Source: Flagellimonas algicola (GTDB lineage: Bacteria > Bacteroidota > Bacteroidia > Flavobacteriales > Flavobacteriaceae). From it: DNA of 64,000 nt. A model generated the notes under the pieces. It was not told the origin of the DNA. It ran no database searches and worked only from the letters and a program-made list of their open reading frames with translations. Below, in pieces: positions 1 through 8,606 of this stretch. Both the position numbers and the translations under genes were made by a program. Within the stretch, counting starts at the first letter, position 1; each line of letters opens with the position of its first letter. Where the stretch lies: NCBI RefSeq assembly GCF_005937185.1, contig NZ_VCNI01000003.1, forward strand, positions 1-64,000. Reading direction: 5' to 3'.

Positions 1-1
1 G

Positions 2-2665
2 GACGAGGACGCGGGTACCGCCGACTTTGTACTGTCGCTCAACGCCGACGTACAGGGAGGGTTCAATGTGGACTTTGACATCAGTGATGGTACGGCCATC
101 TCTGGCTTGGACTATACCGTGGCATCCGCCAACGGGAACATTGCCTTTGCCGGTAACGCCGGGGAGCAGCACAGCGTGACCGTGACCATACTTGACGACA
201 CACTTATCGAGAACAGTGAGGACCTGTCCATAGCACTTTCCAACCTTTCAACGGGGCTTATCTCCATTGTGGGGGCGAACGCGACCGGTACCATCAACGA
301 CAACGACGGTGGCGCCGGGAACGGGGTTCAATTCGACATCACCAATATCAATATTGATGAAGATGCCGGAACAGTTTCAGTACCCGTAAGCCTTAATGTA
401 GACGTACAGGACGAATTTACCGTGGAGTTTTATACCACCAATGGTTCGGCTCAAGATGCATTTGATTACACTGGTATTCCCCAGAACACTCAAGTATTGA
501 CCTTTGGGGCAGCCAACAGTAACAATCAAAACATTATCATTCCGATTATTGATGACTTTATTATAGAAAGCACCGAAGACTTCCAGGTAGTCTTGACCAA
601 TATTTCAACCACCTTGGTCAATATCCTGGCTAACGATACGGCTACTGTCAACATTATCGACAATGATGGAAATGAAGGTTATCCAACTGATATTACGCTT
701 GAAGCTTGTGATACAATTCCAACTGCAGAAGTAATCACCGTAAACAGCACCTGTGCAACTACAGTGGATTTCAACGAGTCCATTACTGGACAGGATGATG
801 GCTGCGCCATGGATTATACCATTACTCGAACATGGACTTTTACAGATTGTGTTGGAAACGTTCGTGAACATGTACAAGTAATCACTGTGATAGATACCCA
901 AGCACCATCATTTGTTGAAGTACTTCCGACGGATATTACAGTTTCTTGTGATACTATTCCAGTTGCTGATGTCCTAACGGCCATTGATAGCTGTGATCCA
1001 AACATCACTGTGGTATTTGACGAACAAATCACGGATACCGATTCTTGTGGTTCCGATTACATCATCACAAGAACATGGGATGCAGCTGATTGCGCGGGTA
1101 ACCCGATAAGCCATACACAGGTTATCACTGTCGAGGACACTACTGCTCCAGCATTTGTGGAGGCCTTGCCAATAGATACAACTGTTTCCTGTGATGCTAT
1201 TCCAGCAGCAGAAATCTTGACAGCTACGGACAATTGTGATCCAAATATCACCGTAGTGTTTGATGAGCAAATCACGGATACCGATTCTTGTGGTTCCGAT
1301 TACATAATTACAAGAACATGGAGTACGGCTGATTGTGCAGGTAATCCTGTAAGTCATACCCAAGTGATCACAGTTGAGGACACTACAGCTCCAGTGTTTG
1401 TGGAAACCTTACCATTGGATATAACCGTGTCGTGCGACAATGTTCCGACTGCAGAAATCTTGACAGCTACGGACAATTGTGATCCAAATATCAATGTAGT
1501 GTTCGACGAGCAAATCACGGATTCTGATTCTTGTGGTTCCGATTATATAATCACTAGAACTTGGAGTACGGTTGATTGTGCAGGTAATCCAGTGAGTCAT
1601 ACGCAAGTAATCACGGTTGAGGATACACAGGCTCCACAATTTGTGGAAAACTTGCCTCAAAACATGACTGCCATGTGTAACGAGGTTCCTGATGCTGTTG
1701 TTCTAACCGCCATTGATAATTGTGATACAACTACTGCGGTGACTTTCGATGAGATAATTACCAATGATTCCAATTGTGCAACGGGCTATACGGTTACCCG
1801 AACTTGGTCTACGGAAGATTGTGCGGGGAATGTCAATACCCACACCCAGGTTATCACGATAGAACCTACTGGTCCTATCACCGCAAGTGCTTACGAGGAG
1901 GAAATCAACCTAATTTGTGGTGATGAGATTCCAGAAGTTCCACAATTGACATTTATGGGTGGATGTGGCAACTATCAAGTAGAATTCTCCGAAGAGACCG
2001 TTAGTTTGGTCGATACAGAAGACTTCATGATTACCAGAACTTGGGATGTGACCGACTCTTGTGGTAATACTGCCTCTTTTGAGCAAGTGATATTTGTGAT
2101 GCAGCCTCAACCTGAGGAAGTTGAAATCAACATTTGCGTTGAGGATGATGCTATTAACTTGATTGACTATTTACCTGAATCCTTTGATACCAACGGGGTA
2201 TTTGAGTTGATCAGTGGTAATGTCGTATTGGATGGAAGTATCTTTAATCCAGCCAACTTGGAAGTTGGAGAATACCTGATCAGCTATAGTTCTACTGAAG
2301 GAACCTGCAAGTATTATGTAGATTTTACCATCATTGTAAACAGTGATTGCGTGCCTTGTGGTAGGGATGAGATTATCGTATCCAAAACGGTAACTGCCAA
2401 TGGAGACAATATCAATGATATGTTCACCATTACTGGAGTAGAGTATTGTAACTATTCTTTTGAGCTGATGATATTCAATCGCTGGGGAGATAAAGTATAC
2501 GAATCCAAGAATTATCAGAATGACTGGGGTGGTTTTGCTCCTAGCAATGCCTTTGGAAATTCCGGTATGCTTCCTTCAGGTACGTACTACTATATCATCA
2601 ACGTGATAAATACAGATATTAAACCACTGAACGGATACATTTATCTGGGAACTGGTGCAAACTAA
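2..2665 (+). CDS. Calx-beta / Cys-repeat surface protein with C-terminal gliding-motility (type B sorting) domain, 5' partial
   Basis: The frame is open from the window edge, so the true start lies upstream; the GTG at 68 lies inside a Calx-beta domain and is not the start. Two Calx-beta-like domains (nt ~2-305 and ~330-665) end in the acidic signatures TINDND and NIIDND. About six Cys-rich repeats follow (nt ~690-2100), each with four Cys and most ending DTxAP. The C-terminus (nt ~2360-2662) has the CHU_C pattern: TANGDNIND, IFNRWGDKVYES, PSGTYYY. In this family that domain directs export by the type IX system and attachment to the cell surface. PorP/SprF and OmpA genes follow directly, a common arrangement. 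Likely an adhesin or structural surface protein; its ligand is unknown. Confidence 0.9.
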   Translation, partial: DEDAGTADFVLSLNADVQGGFNVDFDISDGTAISGLDYTVASANGNIAFAGNAGEQHSVTVTILDDTLIENSEDLSIALSNLSTGLISIVGANATGTINDNDGGAGNGVQFDITNINIDEDAGTVSVPVSLNVDVQDEFTVEFYTTNGSAQDAFDYTGIPQNTQVLTFGAANSNNQNIIIPIIDDFIIESTEDFQVVLTNISTTLVNILANDTATVNIIDNDGNEGYPTDITLEACDTIPTAEVITVNSTCATTVDFNESITGQDDGCAMDYTITRTWTFTDCVGNVREHVQVITVIDTQAPSFVEVLPTDITVSCDTIPVADVLTAIDSCDPNITVVFDEQITDTDSCGSDYIITRTWDAADCAGNPISHTQVITVEDTTAPAFVEALPIDTTVSCDAIPAAEILTATDNCDPNITVVFDEQITDTDSCGSDYIITRTWSTADCAGNPVSHTQVITVEDTTAPVFVETLPLDITVSCDNVPTAEILTATDNCDPNINVVFDEQITDSDSCGSDYIITRTWSTVDCAGNPVSHTQVITVEDTQAPQFVENLPQNMTAMCNEVPDAVVLTAIDNCDTTTAVTFDEIITNDSNCATGYTVTRTWSTEDCAGNVNTHTQVITIEPTGPITASAYEEEINLICGDEIPEVPQLTFMGGCGNYQVEFSEETVSLVDTEDFMITRTWDVTDSCGNTASFEQVIFVMQPQPEEVEINICVEDDAINLIDYLPESFDTNGVFELISGNVVLDGSIFNPANLEVGEYLISYSSTEGTCKYYVDFTIIVNSDCVPCGRDEIIVSKTVTANGDNINDMFTITGVEYCNYSFELMIFNRWGDKVYESKNYQNDWGGFAPSNAFGNSGMLPSGTYYYIINVINTDIKPLNGYIYLGTGAN
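1009..1660 (+). repeat. Near-identical 243-bp in-gene tandem repeats (81 residues)
   Basis: The phrase CAAATCACGGAT recurs at 1025, 1268 and 1511, exactly 243 bp apart, inside the Cys-rich section of the surface protein gene. These three units are much more alike at DNA level than the flanking units, which suggests recent in-frame duplication. Confidence 0.75.
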
Positions 2666-2684
2666 TCAAACTATAACTACTTTG

Positions 2685-2715
2685 AAAGGTCAGCCGCACA
2701 GGCTGGCCTTTTTTT
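2685..2715 (+). terminator. Rho-independent terminator of the surface protein gene
   Basis: AAAGGTCAGCC pairs with GGCTGGCCTTT around a short GCACA loop and is followed by a T run. It lies 20 bp after the stop codon at 2665. Confidence 0.8.
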
Positions 2716-2944
2716 ATATCGATAATCGAACTATTTCATAGACCAAAGCCCTTTTGTAAATAAGGTCGTTTACCGCATTCGTCCACAGAAAAATGCACTT
2801 CGTCGAACCCTTTGTTTCAGGCCGATTATTCAAGTTCATTCAACGGCTATATTACTCAATAACACCTGTTTGCTGTTGCTTTGATATAGAATTTAAACCC
2901 AAATTCCAGTCTGGGCAACCGGGCAAAACCTTAACCGAAACAAA
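2716..2944. other. Intergenic stretch without recognised features
   Basis: This stretch lies between the terminator and the PorP/SprF gene. I see no ORF, RNA gene or convincing TAnnTTTG promoter box. A promoter is expected because the upstream gene ends in a terminator. Confidence 0.4.
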
Positions 2945-3853
2945 ATGAAAACGCTTCGCAAGATTACCCTGTTATTGATGGCAATTGTTGGATCCAATGC
3001 TATGGCCCAACAGCTTCCTCAGTTTACACAATATATGTTCAATACCATCTCTGTAAATCCAGCTTATGCGGGTAGCCGGGAGAGCATGAACATGACCGCC
3101 CTTCATAGGAACCAATGGGCTGGGCTGGACGGGAATCCGACCACAAGCACATTCTCCTTCCACACTCCCATGAACAATGAACGTGTGGGATTGGGACTTT
3201 CCTATATCACGGACCAACTGGGATTTGAGAGCACCAACTATGTGTACGGGGATTTTAGTTATACCATTCCCGTAACGGCCGAAGCAAAACTTTCTTTCGG
3301 ACTAAAAGCTGGATTCACTAACTATCGCTTGGAAAATCCTGATTATAACGATCCTTTCTTTAATGCCAACTTTAATAGTTGGAAACCCAATTTTGGAGCT
3401 GGCGTTTATTTGAGCACCAATAGATGGTATGCCGGTATTTCCTCTCCAAGAATTTTGAACACGGATTTGAACGACGGGGAATTTGAAGCCTTGGAGCGTA
3501 ATAGCTACTATGCTATTGGAGGTTTGGTCATTGATATCTCAGCTGACGTTAAGTTACGTCCTGCATTTATCACCAAATTCACGAACGGAGCACCATCCAC
3601 CTATGATATTACCAATAGCTTTCTGCTATATGAAAAGGTATGGCTTGGAGCTTCTTATAGATTTAATGATGCATCCAATTTTGGAGCATTTCTGGACTAT
3701 CAGATTTCCAACAATTTTAGACTTGGCTATGCTTACGACCTTCCTACTTCAACCATTAGGCCCTACACGGGTGGAACCCATGAAGTCATTTTGATCTTTG
3801 AACCAAGACTTTCAAAGAAAACCAATCTTTATAAGTCACCAAGATATTTTTAA
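2945..3853 (+). CDS. PorP/SprF family type IX secretion system outer membrane protein
   Basis: 302 residues. An N-terminal signal peptide ends near AMAQ (residues 1-21). The mature start carries the family signature QFTQYMFNTISVNPAYAG, then ALHRNQWAGLDG and repeated amphipathic beta strands ending in an aromatic residue (GGTHEVILIFEPR). PorP/SprF proteins are outer membrane beta barrels that pair with type B-sorted T9SS cargo; SprF is needed for surface display of SprB in Flavobacterium. It lies directly downstream of such a cargo gene and 11 bp upstream of the OmpA-family gene, so all three products probably act together. Which paralogue this is cannot be told from the sequence. Confidence 0.93.
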   Translation: MKTLRKITLLLMAIVGSNAMAQQLPQFTQYMFNTISVNPAYAGSRESMNMTALHRNQWAGLDGNPTTSTFSFHTPMNNERVGLGLSYITDQLGFESTNYVYGDFSYTIPVTAEAKLSFGLKAGFTNYRLENPDYNDPFFNANFNSWKPNFGAGVYLSTNRWYAGISSPRILNTDLNDGEFEALERNSYYAIGGLVIDISADVKLRPAFITKFTNGAPSTYDITNSFLLYEKVWLGASYRFNDASNFGAFLDYQISNNFRLGYAYDLPTSTIRPYTGGTHEVILIFEPRLSKKTNLYKSPRYF

Positions 3854-3864
3854 AATCAAATCCA

Positions 3865-5835
3865 ATGAAGCGCTACAACCTCATATCAATTTTATTTATT
3901 GCCTTTTTTGGAGTGGTTACCATGACCGCACAATCCACAGTCCAAAAGAGAGCGGACCAATTGTTCTATAAATTTGCTTACGCAAAGGCCATTCCAGAAT
4001 ACGAAAAAATGGTCACAGGGAAAAACTCCGTACATGCCTATCAACGGCTGGCCGAGTGTTATTTGATGCTTCGGGATTTTGAGAAAGCACTGCCTTATTT
4101 CAAAAGGTTTATCAACGAACCCGAAACTCCAACCAACTACTACTTTAAGTATGCCATGGCCCTTAAAAGCTCCGGTCAGGAGAAAGAGGCTGTACAATGG
4201 CTCAAACGCTATAGAAAATTTCATAAAAACGATGCACGTGTCAAACAGTTTTTAAAGGACGGAAACCTTGCTTCGGTGGTCTTTAACAGTAGGGAACGCT
4301 ACGAAGTGGAACCTGTACATTTCAATACGCGATACAGCGAATTCGGTTCTTTTGTCCATGACGGACAATTGTACTTCAGCTCCAGTAGAAAAGAGGTCGC
4401 TTCTGAAGATATTTACGGATGGAACAACGAATCTTGGTTGGATGTTTTCCATGTGACCGAAGGGAGTACCATGGATGTTCCAAGAAAGTTTCAAGGCGAG
4501 ATCAACTCCAAGTTCCACGAAAGTTCTTTGGTTTTTTCCACCGATTATAAAAACGATACCATTGTCTACTTTACACGAAACAGCTACTTCCAAAATAAAG
4601 AGAGCTTTTTCACCAAGAAAAAGGAAGACAAGAACATAGAAAAACTAAACAACCTAAAAATCTACAAAGGGGAAAAAGTGGATGGTGTTTGGAAGGTTAC
4701 TCGTAACCTTAAGACCAATGCTGACCACTACTCTACCGGTCACCCGACGGTAAACACTGATAGAACACTGCTGTATTTTGCTTCCGACAGACCAGGTGGC
4801 TATGGGGGTACTGACATTTATTACTGTAAAATACACCCAAGGGGCGGTGTGGGTCTCCCAGTAAACGCAGGTCCCATTATCAATACCCCAGGGAACGAAA
4901 TGTTTCCATACATCAACAATGAAGGGCAGTTGTTTTTCTCTTCCGATGGACATGTTGGTTTTGGCCAATTGGATGTCTTTGCAGCAATTTCGGACGAAGA
5001 TGGAAACATTAAAGATGTAATCAATTTAGGAAAGCCCCTAAATAGTGAAAAAGACGATTTTGGATATTATGCCATGGACAATGGTGTGGATGGATATGTT
5101 AGTTCCAACCGTAAAGGAGGAAAGGGAAGCGATGATATCTACAAGTTTAAATTTATTCCTTCCCTAATGCTGGAGGGAACTGTAACGGATGCTATCAACC
5201 TTCAGCCTTTGGACAGTGTGGCGATCTCTTTGTTTGATCAAAATACGGGGGAGCTGGTTCAAAAAACCATGACCAATGATCAAGGTAAATATGAAATGTT
5301 TGTGAATCGCGGTCAAAATTACCTGATTGAAGCAGTTCGTAAAACACACCCCCATAAGCATGTATATTTCAGCACGCAAACGGTACAGCGGGTTACTAAA
5401 ACTGTGGTACAGAATATTGAACTGGAACCTGTAATGGATGTGAAAGTTTTGGCTGGACTCAACAAAATCTATTTCGACTTTAACAAAAGTAATATTAGAC
5501 CCGATGCAGCCAGGGAACTAGATAAAGTGGTAAAACTTATGTCGGAAACCTACCCTGAGATGGTTATCAAATTGGAATCGCATACCGATCCCGTGGGGAG
5601 TCACAATTACAACGATAAACTTTCCGAACGTAGGGCAAAATCTACCTATGAGTACTTAATTGCGAATGGTATTCCAAGACATCGTATTATCTCTTATAAG
5701 GGATTTGGTAAACGAAAATTGATCAATGATTGTAACGGTTTGGAGGATTGTAATCAAGATCAATTGGAATTGAACCGAAGAACCGAATTTCCGGTGGTTC
5801 AACTCAACAATAACTATTTGGCAAAATCAAAATAA
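3865..5835 (+). CDS. OmpA family protein with TPR, PD40 repeats and CarboxypepD_reg-like domain
   Basis: 656 residues with a signal peptide (residues 1-22, ending MTAQ). TPR-like helices occupy ~25-130 and WD40-like PD40 strands ~150-430, with motifs such as LLYFASDRPGGYGGTDIYY. A carboxypeptidase-regulatory-like beta sandwich covers ~434-520. An OmpA peptidoglycan-binding domain covers ~530-650 (YFDFNKSNIRPDA, LESHTDPVGSHNYN, LSERRAKS). This architecture is typical of the OmpA-like partner encoded after PorP/SprF in Flavobacteriia. The protein probably tethers the outer membrane T9SS or surface complex to peptidoglycan. It forms an operon with the PorP/SprF gene and ends at a strong terminator. 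Confidence 0.93.
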   Translation: MKRYNLISILFIAFFGVVTMTAQSTVQKRADQLFYKFAYAKAIPEYEKMVTGKNSVHAYQRLAECYLMLRDFEKALPYFKRFINEPETPTNYYFKYAMALKSSGQEKEAVQWLKRYRKFHKNDARVKQFLKDGNLASVVFNSRERYEVEPVHFNTRYSEFGSFVHDGQLYFSSSRKEVASEDIYGWNNESWLDVFHVTEGSTMDVPRKFQGEINSKFHESSLVFSTDYKNDTIVYFTRNSYFQNKESFFTKKKEDKNIEKLNNLKIYKGEKVDGVWKVTRNLKTNADHYSTGHPTVNTDRTLLYFASDRPGGYGGTDIYYCKIHPRGGVGLPVNAGPIINTPGNEMFPYINNEGQLFFSSDGHVGFGQLDVFAAISDEDGNIKDVINLGKPLNSEKDDFGYYAMDNGVDGYVSSNRKGGKGSDDIYKFKFIPSLMLEGTVTDAINLQPLDSVAISLFDQNTGELVQKTMTNDQGKYEMFVNRGQNYLIEAVRKTHPHKHVYFSTQTVQRVTKTVVQNIELEPVMDVKVLAGLNKIYFDFNKSNIRPDAARELDKVVKLMSETYPEMVIKLESHTDPVGSHNYNDKLSERRAKSTYEYLIANGIPRHRIISYKGFGKRKLINDCNGLEDCNQDQLELNRRTEFPVVQLNNNYLAKSK

Positions 5836-5855
5836 ATAGTAGAGGGATTCTTTTA

Positions 5856-5892
5856 AAAAGCCGCCCAAGAAGTAATTCTGGGCGGCTTTTTT
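5856..5892 (+). terminator. Terminator after the OmpA gene (copy 1 of a duplicated terminator)
   Basis: AAAAAGCCGCCCA pairs with TGGGCGGCTTTTT and is followed by T residues. The block 5859-5901 matches 7383-7425 at 41 of 43 positions, including loop and T tract. Its T tract is read through by the kelch-protein frame. Confidence 0.9.
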
Positions 5893-5894
5893 GT

Positions 5895-5999
5895 TTTCTA
5901 CTTATCGCCTGTGGTGGAGATGATGATGACCCAAAAATACCCGATACCCCCTCCACGGACCCTCCAGAGATTACCAACGTTGACCCCTATGAAGGCGAA
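5895..5999 (+). other. Lipoprotein signal remnant in frame with the kelch gene, without a start codon
   Basis: In frame with the following gene, this DNA encodes FLLIAC then GGDDDDPK, a perfect lipobox (L-I-A-C, Cys codon 5910-5912) with the usual acidic linker. Upstream the frame runs straight into the terminator stem and contains no ATG, GTG or TTG back to 5820. The start codon and positively charged n-region therefore appear to have been lost or replaced. An ATT at 5847 would give a peptide rich in Lys/Arg before the hydrophobic stretch, but it would place the terminator inside the gene. Confidence 0.6.
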
Positions 6000-7352
6000 G
6001 TGGGTGACGATGTGGACATTATTGGAGAAAACTTTAGTACTACCCTAGGTGAAAACCAGGTAAAGTTTGGTAATGTAGATGCCGAGGTTACGAACGCAAC
6101 AGCCACCAAACTGGATGTTACGGTACCTGATGGAGCCGAAACTGCCAAGATCACTGTTACCATAAACAACCAAACTGCAACCAGTGAAAATGAGTTTGTT
6201 GTCAACGACCCCTCACCAAAAATCCTAAGCTTTACACCAACGGAAGGTGGTCCGGGAACAGAAGTGACCATTACTGGTATTGGTCTTGAGGCCAACTATG
6301 GATCAGATAAGTATAATATCAGTTTTAGTGGTAACGGTGCTGAACCTCAGGTTTTAAGCGTTTCTGATACCGAACTGGTTGTGGTTGTACCCGGCTCCTT
6401 GATAACTGGTCCAATCAGTATTTATCTGGATGGGGAAACGATAACCAGTGAGGACGATTTTATCTTGTTAACAGGAAGATGGACTCAATTGGATGATTTT
6501 GGAGGAGCAGAAAGATATGATGCCCAAATGTTTGCTTTAAACGAACTACTTTATATTGGTATGGGTGCTAATTTTAATCTAGAGGGAGAATTAAAAGATC
6601 TTTGGGAATACAATCTCTCTGATGGCACTTCCCTACAACTTGATGATTTCCTTGGTGAGGCTAGAAATAAAGGTGTCGGCTATAACATTGATGGAAAATT
6701 CTATTACGGTGGAGGTGAATCGAATTACGACTTCTGGGAGTATGACCCTGAAACAGAAGAATGGACTCAAAAAGCAGACTTAGGACATTTAACCGATTGG
6801 AGAGCTAACGCTGCAGCCTTTTCAATTGACGGAAAAGGTTATGTGTTCGGTGGAACAAATGCGTTGGGAGAGTATTCTGACATGTTAGAATATGACCCGG
6901 AAAACAATACATGGAAAAACATACCTGGCCCTCCAGCAGATGGAAGACAAGGTCATATTGCATTTGCCATTGGAAATAAAGGGTATATAGGCTGTGGATA
7001 TACTGGGGATGATCAATCTCTCAGTGATTTATGGGAATACGATCCGGAACAGGAAAATCCATGGTCAGCTATTTCGGTTCCATTCAAAAAAAGGTCAGAG
7101 GCTATTAGTTTTGTAGTAGAGGGCAAAGGATATATTGGCCTTGGATACGATAGCGGTACAGATGAAATTTTCAACGATTTATGGGAATTTGACCCCGTAA
7201 AAAATGAGTGGACAAAAAAATTAGGCTTTCCAGGTGAAGAAAGGTTCTCTTCCTCGGCTGTAGACTTAAATGGAAGGGGTTATGTTGGGTTGGGGTACAC
7301 ATTCGGAAAATATTTTAACGACATTTGGGAGTTTGACCCACAAAATGAGTAA
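6000..7352 (+). CDS. IPT/TIG and kelch-repeat lipoprotein, 5' end apparently damaged
   Basis: The first conventional start in frame is the GTG at 6000, but coding resemblance clearly begins earlier (see 5895-5999). Two IPT/TIG immunoglobulin-like domains are visible: one continuing from upstream, with DVDIIGENF and VKFGNVDA, and one with ILSFTPTEGGPGTEVTITG. Five to six kelch blades follow, each with a DLWEYDP-like strand and a following Trp. The last blade stops right after FDPQNE. Such Flavobacteriia proteins are outer-surface lipoproteins of unknown ligand. With the signal peptide start missing, the gene may be a pseudogene or need a rare start codon. The body has no frameshift or stop. 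Confidence 0.7.
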   Translation: MGDDVDIIGENFSTTLGENQVKFGNVDAEVTNATATKLDVTVPDGAETAKITVTINNQTATSENEFVVNDPSPKILSFTPTEGGPGTEVTITGIGLEANYGSDKYNISFSGNGAEPQVLSVSDTELVVVVPGSLITGPISIYLDGETITSEDDFILLTGRWTQLDDFGGAERYDAQMFALNELLYIGMGANFNLEGELKDLWEYNLSDGTSLQLDDFLGEARNKGVGYNIDGKFYYGGGESNYDFWEYDPETEEWTQKADLGHLTDWRANAAAFSIDGKGYVFGGTNALGEYSDMLEYDPENNTWKNIPGPPADGRQGHIAFAIGNKGYIGCGYTGDDQSLSDLWEYDPEQENPWSAISVPFKKRSEAISFVVEGKGYIGLGYDSGTDEIFNDLWEFDPVKNEWTKKLGFPGEERFSSSAVDLNGRGYVGLGYTFGKYFNDIWEFDPQNE

Positions 7353-7378
7353 TCTTAATACTCAAACCCAACAAAAAA

Positions 7379-7417
7379 AGGAAGCCGCCCAAGAAGTAAT
7401 TCTGGGCGGTTTTTTTG
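7379..7417 (+). terminator. Terminator after the kelch gene (copy 2 of the duplicated terminator)
   Basis: GCCGCCCA pairs with TGGGCGGT and is followed by a run of T. The 27 bases at 7383-7409 are identical to 5859-5885. It lies 30 bp after the kelch stop codon. Confidence 0.88.
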
Positions 7418-7426
7418 TTTTGTACC

Positions 7427-7560
7427 ACCCCTCCGATTCAATGCTTTGCATTGAATCACCTCCCCTTTCTAAGGTGAGGAGCATGGTTTGGAGTTAAATA
7501 TGTAGCTCCTCCCTTCGTAGAGGGGAGGTCTGTTGTTACTTTGTAACAACAGGGAGGGGT
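7427..7560. repeat. Palindromic REP/MITE-like element with two inner hairpins
   Basis: The outer arms ACCCCTCC (7427-7434) and GGAGGGGT (7553-7560) are exact inverted repeats. Inside them, 7458-7482 and 7505-7529 form a second imperfect 25-bp inverted pair (ACCTCCCCT / AGGGGAGGT). Between each outer and inner arm sits a small perfect hairpin: GATTCAATG/CATTGAATC (7435-7457) and CTGTTGTTA/TAACAACAG (7530-7552). The stems differ completely but both have the loop CTTTG. No ORF is credible here. From memory, similar CTCCCCT-rich repeats are dispersed in Flavobacteriaceae genomes. Confidence 0.75.
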
Positions 7561-7564
7561 CAAA

Positions 7565-8392
7565 TCAAGATTTGATTTCCACCTTACTCTCCACCACATC
7601 CTTAATCGGAATCACAAACTTTCCGTCTTTCGTTACCAAGGTCAAGCTGTTATTTTCAATGGCTTCTACCGTACCTGAGTGCTTCCCAATTACCAGTTTG
7701 TCGCCAACCGCGAAAGTTCTGCGAGTGTAAAAGGAGCGCAACAGGTCTGTAATCACATCGCGGGAACCAAGGCCCAGGCCTAAGGCAAAAGCCAACAGAA
7801 ATGCCCCCAAGATCATGGTCACATTATTGGTAATGATCGTGGTATCTATCCCAGCCTGATTCAATGCGGTTATGGAAATAAATATCACGATGATGTAAAA
7901 CAACATATTGCTCACCAAGTTGGATCCTCCAAACTCGAGGGAGTCAAAAATTTTCTTGACCGTTTTCTTGATAAAGTTTCCAATATAGAGTCCAATCATC
8001 ATTAGTGCCAGTGCGCTGAACAACCTTGGCAGATAGCGTAGCAGATTGCCAATTTCAGTAGAGATTATCTCCCAGCTTAAAATATCTGCCGCCACAATCA
8101 AGAAAACCAATAACAACACCCATTTCACAAAGCCAAGAATAATTTTTAGGATATCAATCTTAAAATCCCCTTTACCAAACAGTTCCATATCGTTGATCTT
8201 GTCGCTCAACACATTCACTTTGGCCAGCTTCAATATTTTGCCCAGGACAAACAGTATGATTCTGGTTACGATCCAACCAATTAGTAGAATGATCAGTGCC
8301 CCAATAATCTTGGGGAGGGCCAATGCTATGTCCCTGCCCATTGCAGTCAAGGAATCAAAGGTCAGGTTCTTCCATTCGTTTAGTGTTTCCAT
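7565..8392 (-). CDS. MscS-family small-conductance mechanosensitive ion channel
   Basis: 275 residues. Hydrophobic helices lie at ~25-52, ~85-107, ~122-142 and ~160-180, followed by a Gly/Ala-rich pore helix (GAFLLAFALGLGLGSRD, ~190-208). The MscS beta domain follows, with TFAVGDKLVIGKHSGTVEAI and VIPIKDVV. The chain ends soon after the beta domain, so the C-terminal alpha/beta cage of E. coli MscS is absent. The first helix resembles the conserved TM helix found in short bacterial MscS relatives. The likely role is release of solutes on hypo-osmotic shock at the inner membrane. It is last in a three-gene operon after an ECF sigma factor and a small protein. Confidence 0.92.
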   Translation of the reverse strand: METLNEWKNLTFDSLTAMGRDIALALPKIIGALIILLIGWIVTRIILFVLGKILKLAKVNVLSDKINDMELFGKGDFKIDILKIILGFVKWVLLLVFLIVAADILSWEIISTEIGNLLRYLPRLFSALALMMIGLYIGNFIKKTVKKIFDSLEFGGSNLVSNMLFYIIVIFISITALNQAGIDTTIITNNVTMILGAFLLAFALGLGLGSRDVITDLLRSFYTRRTFAVGDKLVIGKHSGTVEAIENNSLTLVTKDGKFVIPIKDVVESKVEIKS

Positions 8393-8416
8393 ATCTATAG
8401 TTTTATAGTGCAGTTA

Positions 8417-8605
8417 TCAATTATTTCCCAAGGTTTTAAATAGTTTTCGCAAGGCGGATCCCACATTGAACGAAAAGAGCGAAGCCATATCCATGATTAA
8501 TTTGGCTGCAGCTATATCGTTCATTACTTTTTTCTTCATGCCTGGTGGAACCTCCCGTAACGAAGCTTCCAATTCCCTAAACGGATTTCTAATTTTCTTT
8601 GCCAT
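8417..8605 (-). CDS. Small basic conserved protein between sigma factor and MscS
   Basis: 62 residues, rich in Lys/Arg, with no signal peptide and no clear transmembrane segment; residues ~30-55 may form an amphipathic helix. I do not recognise a domain. The ATG begins one base after the sigma factor stop (TAA C ATG), which implies translational coupling, and the MscS start follows 24 bp downstream. Position suggests a regulator of, or partner for, the sigma factor, but it is shorter than known anti-sigma domains. No function is assigned. Confidence 0.7.
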   Translation of the reverse strand: MAKKIRNPFRELEASLREVPPGMKKKVMNDIAAAKLIMDMASLFSFNVGSALRKLFKTLGNN

Positions 8606-8606
8606 G

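Noticed and set aside
68..70. GTG as the start of the first gene
   Set aside because: The frame is open to the window edge and the residues before it belong to the same Calx-beta domain.
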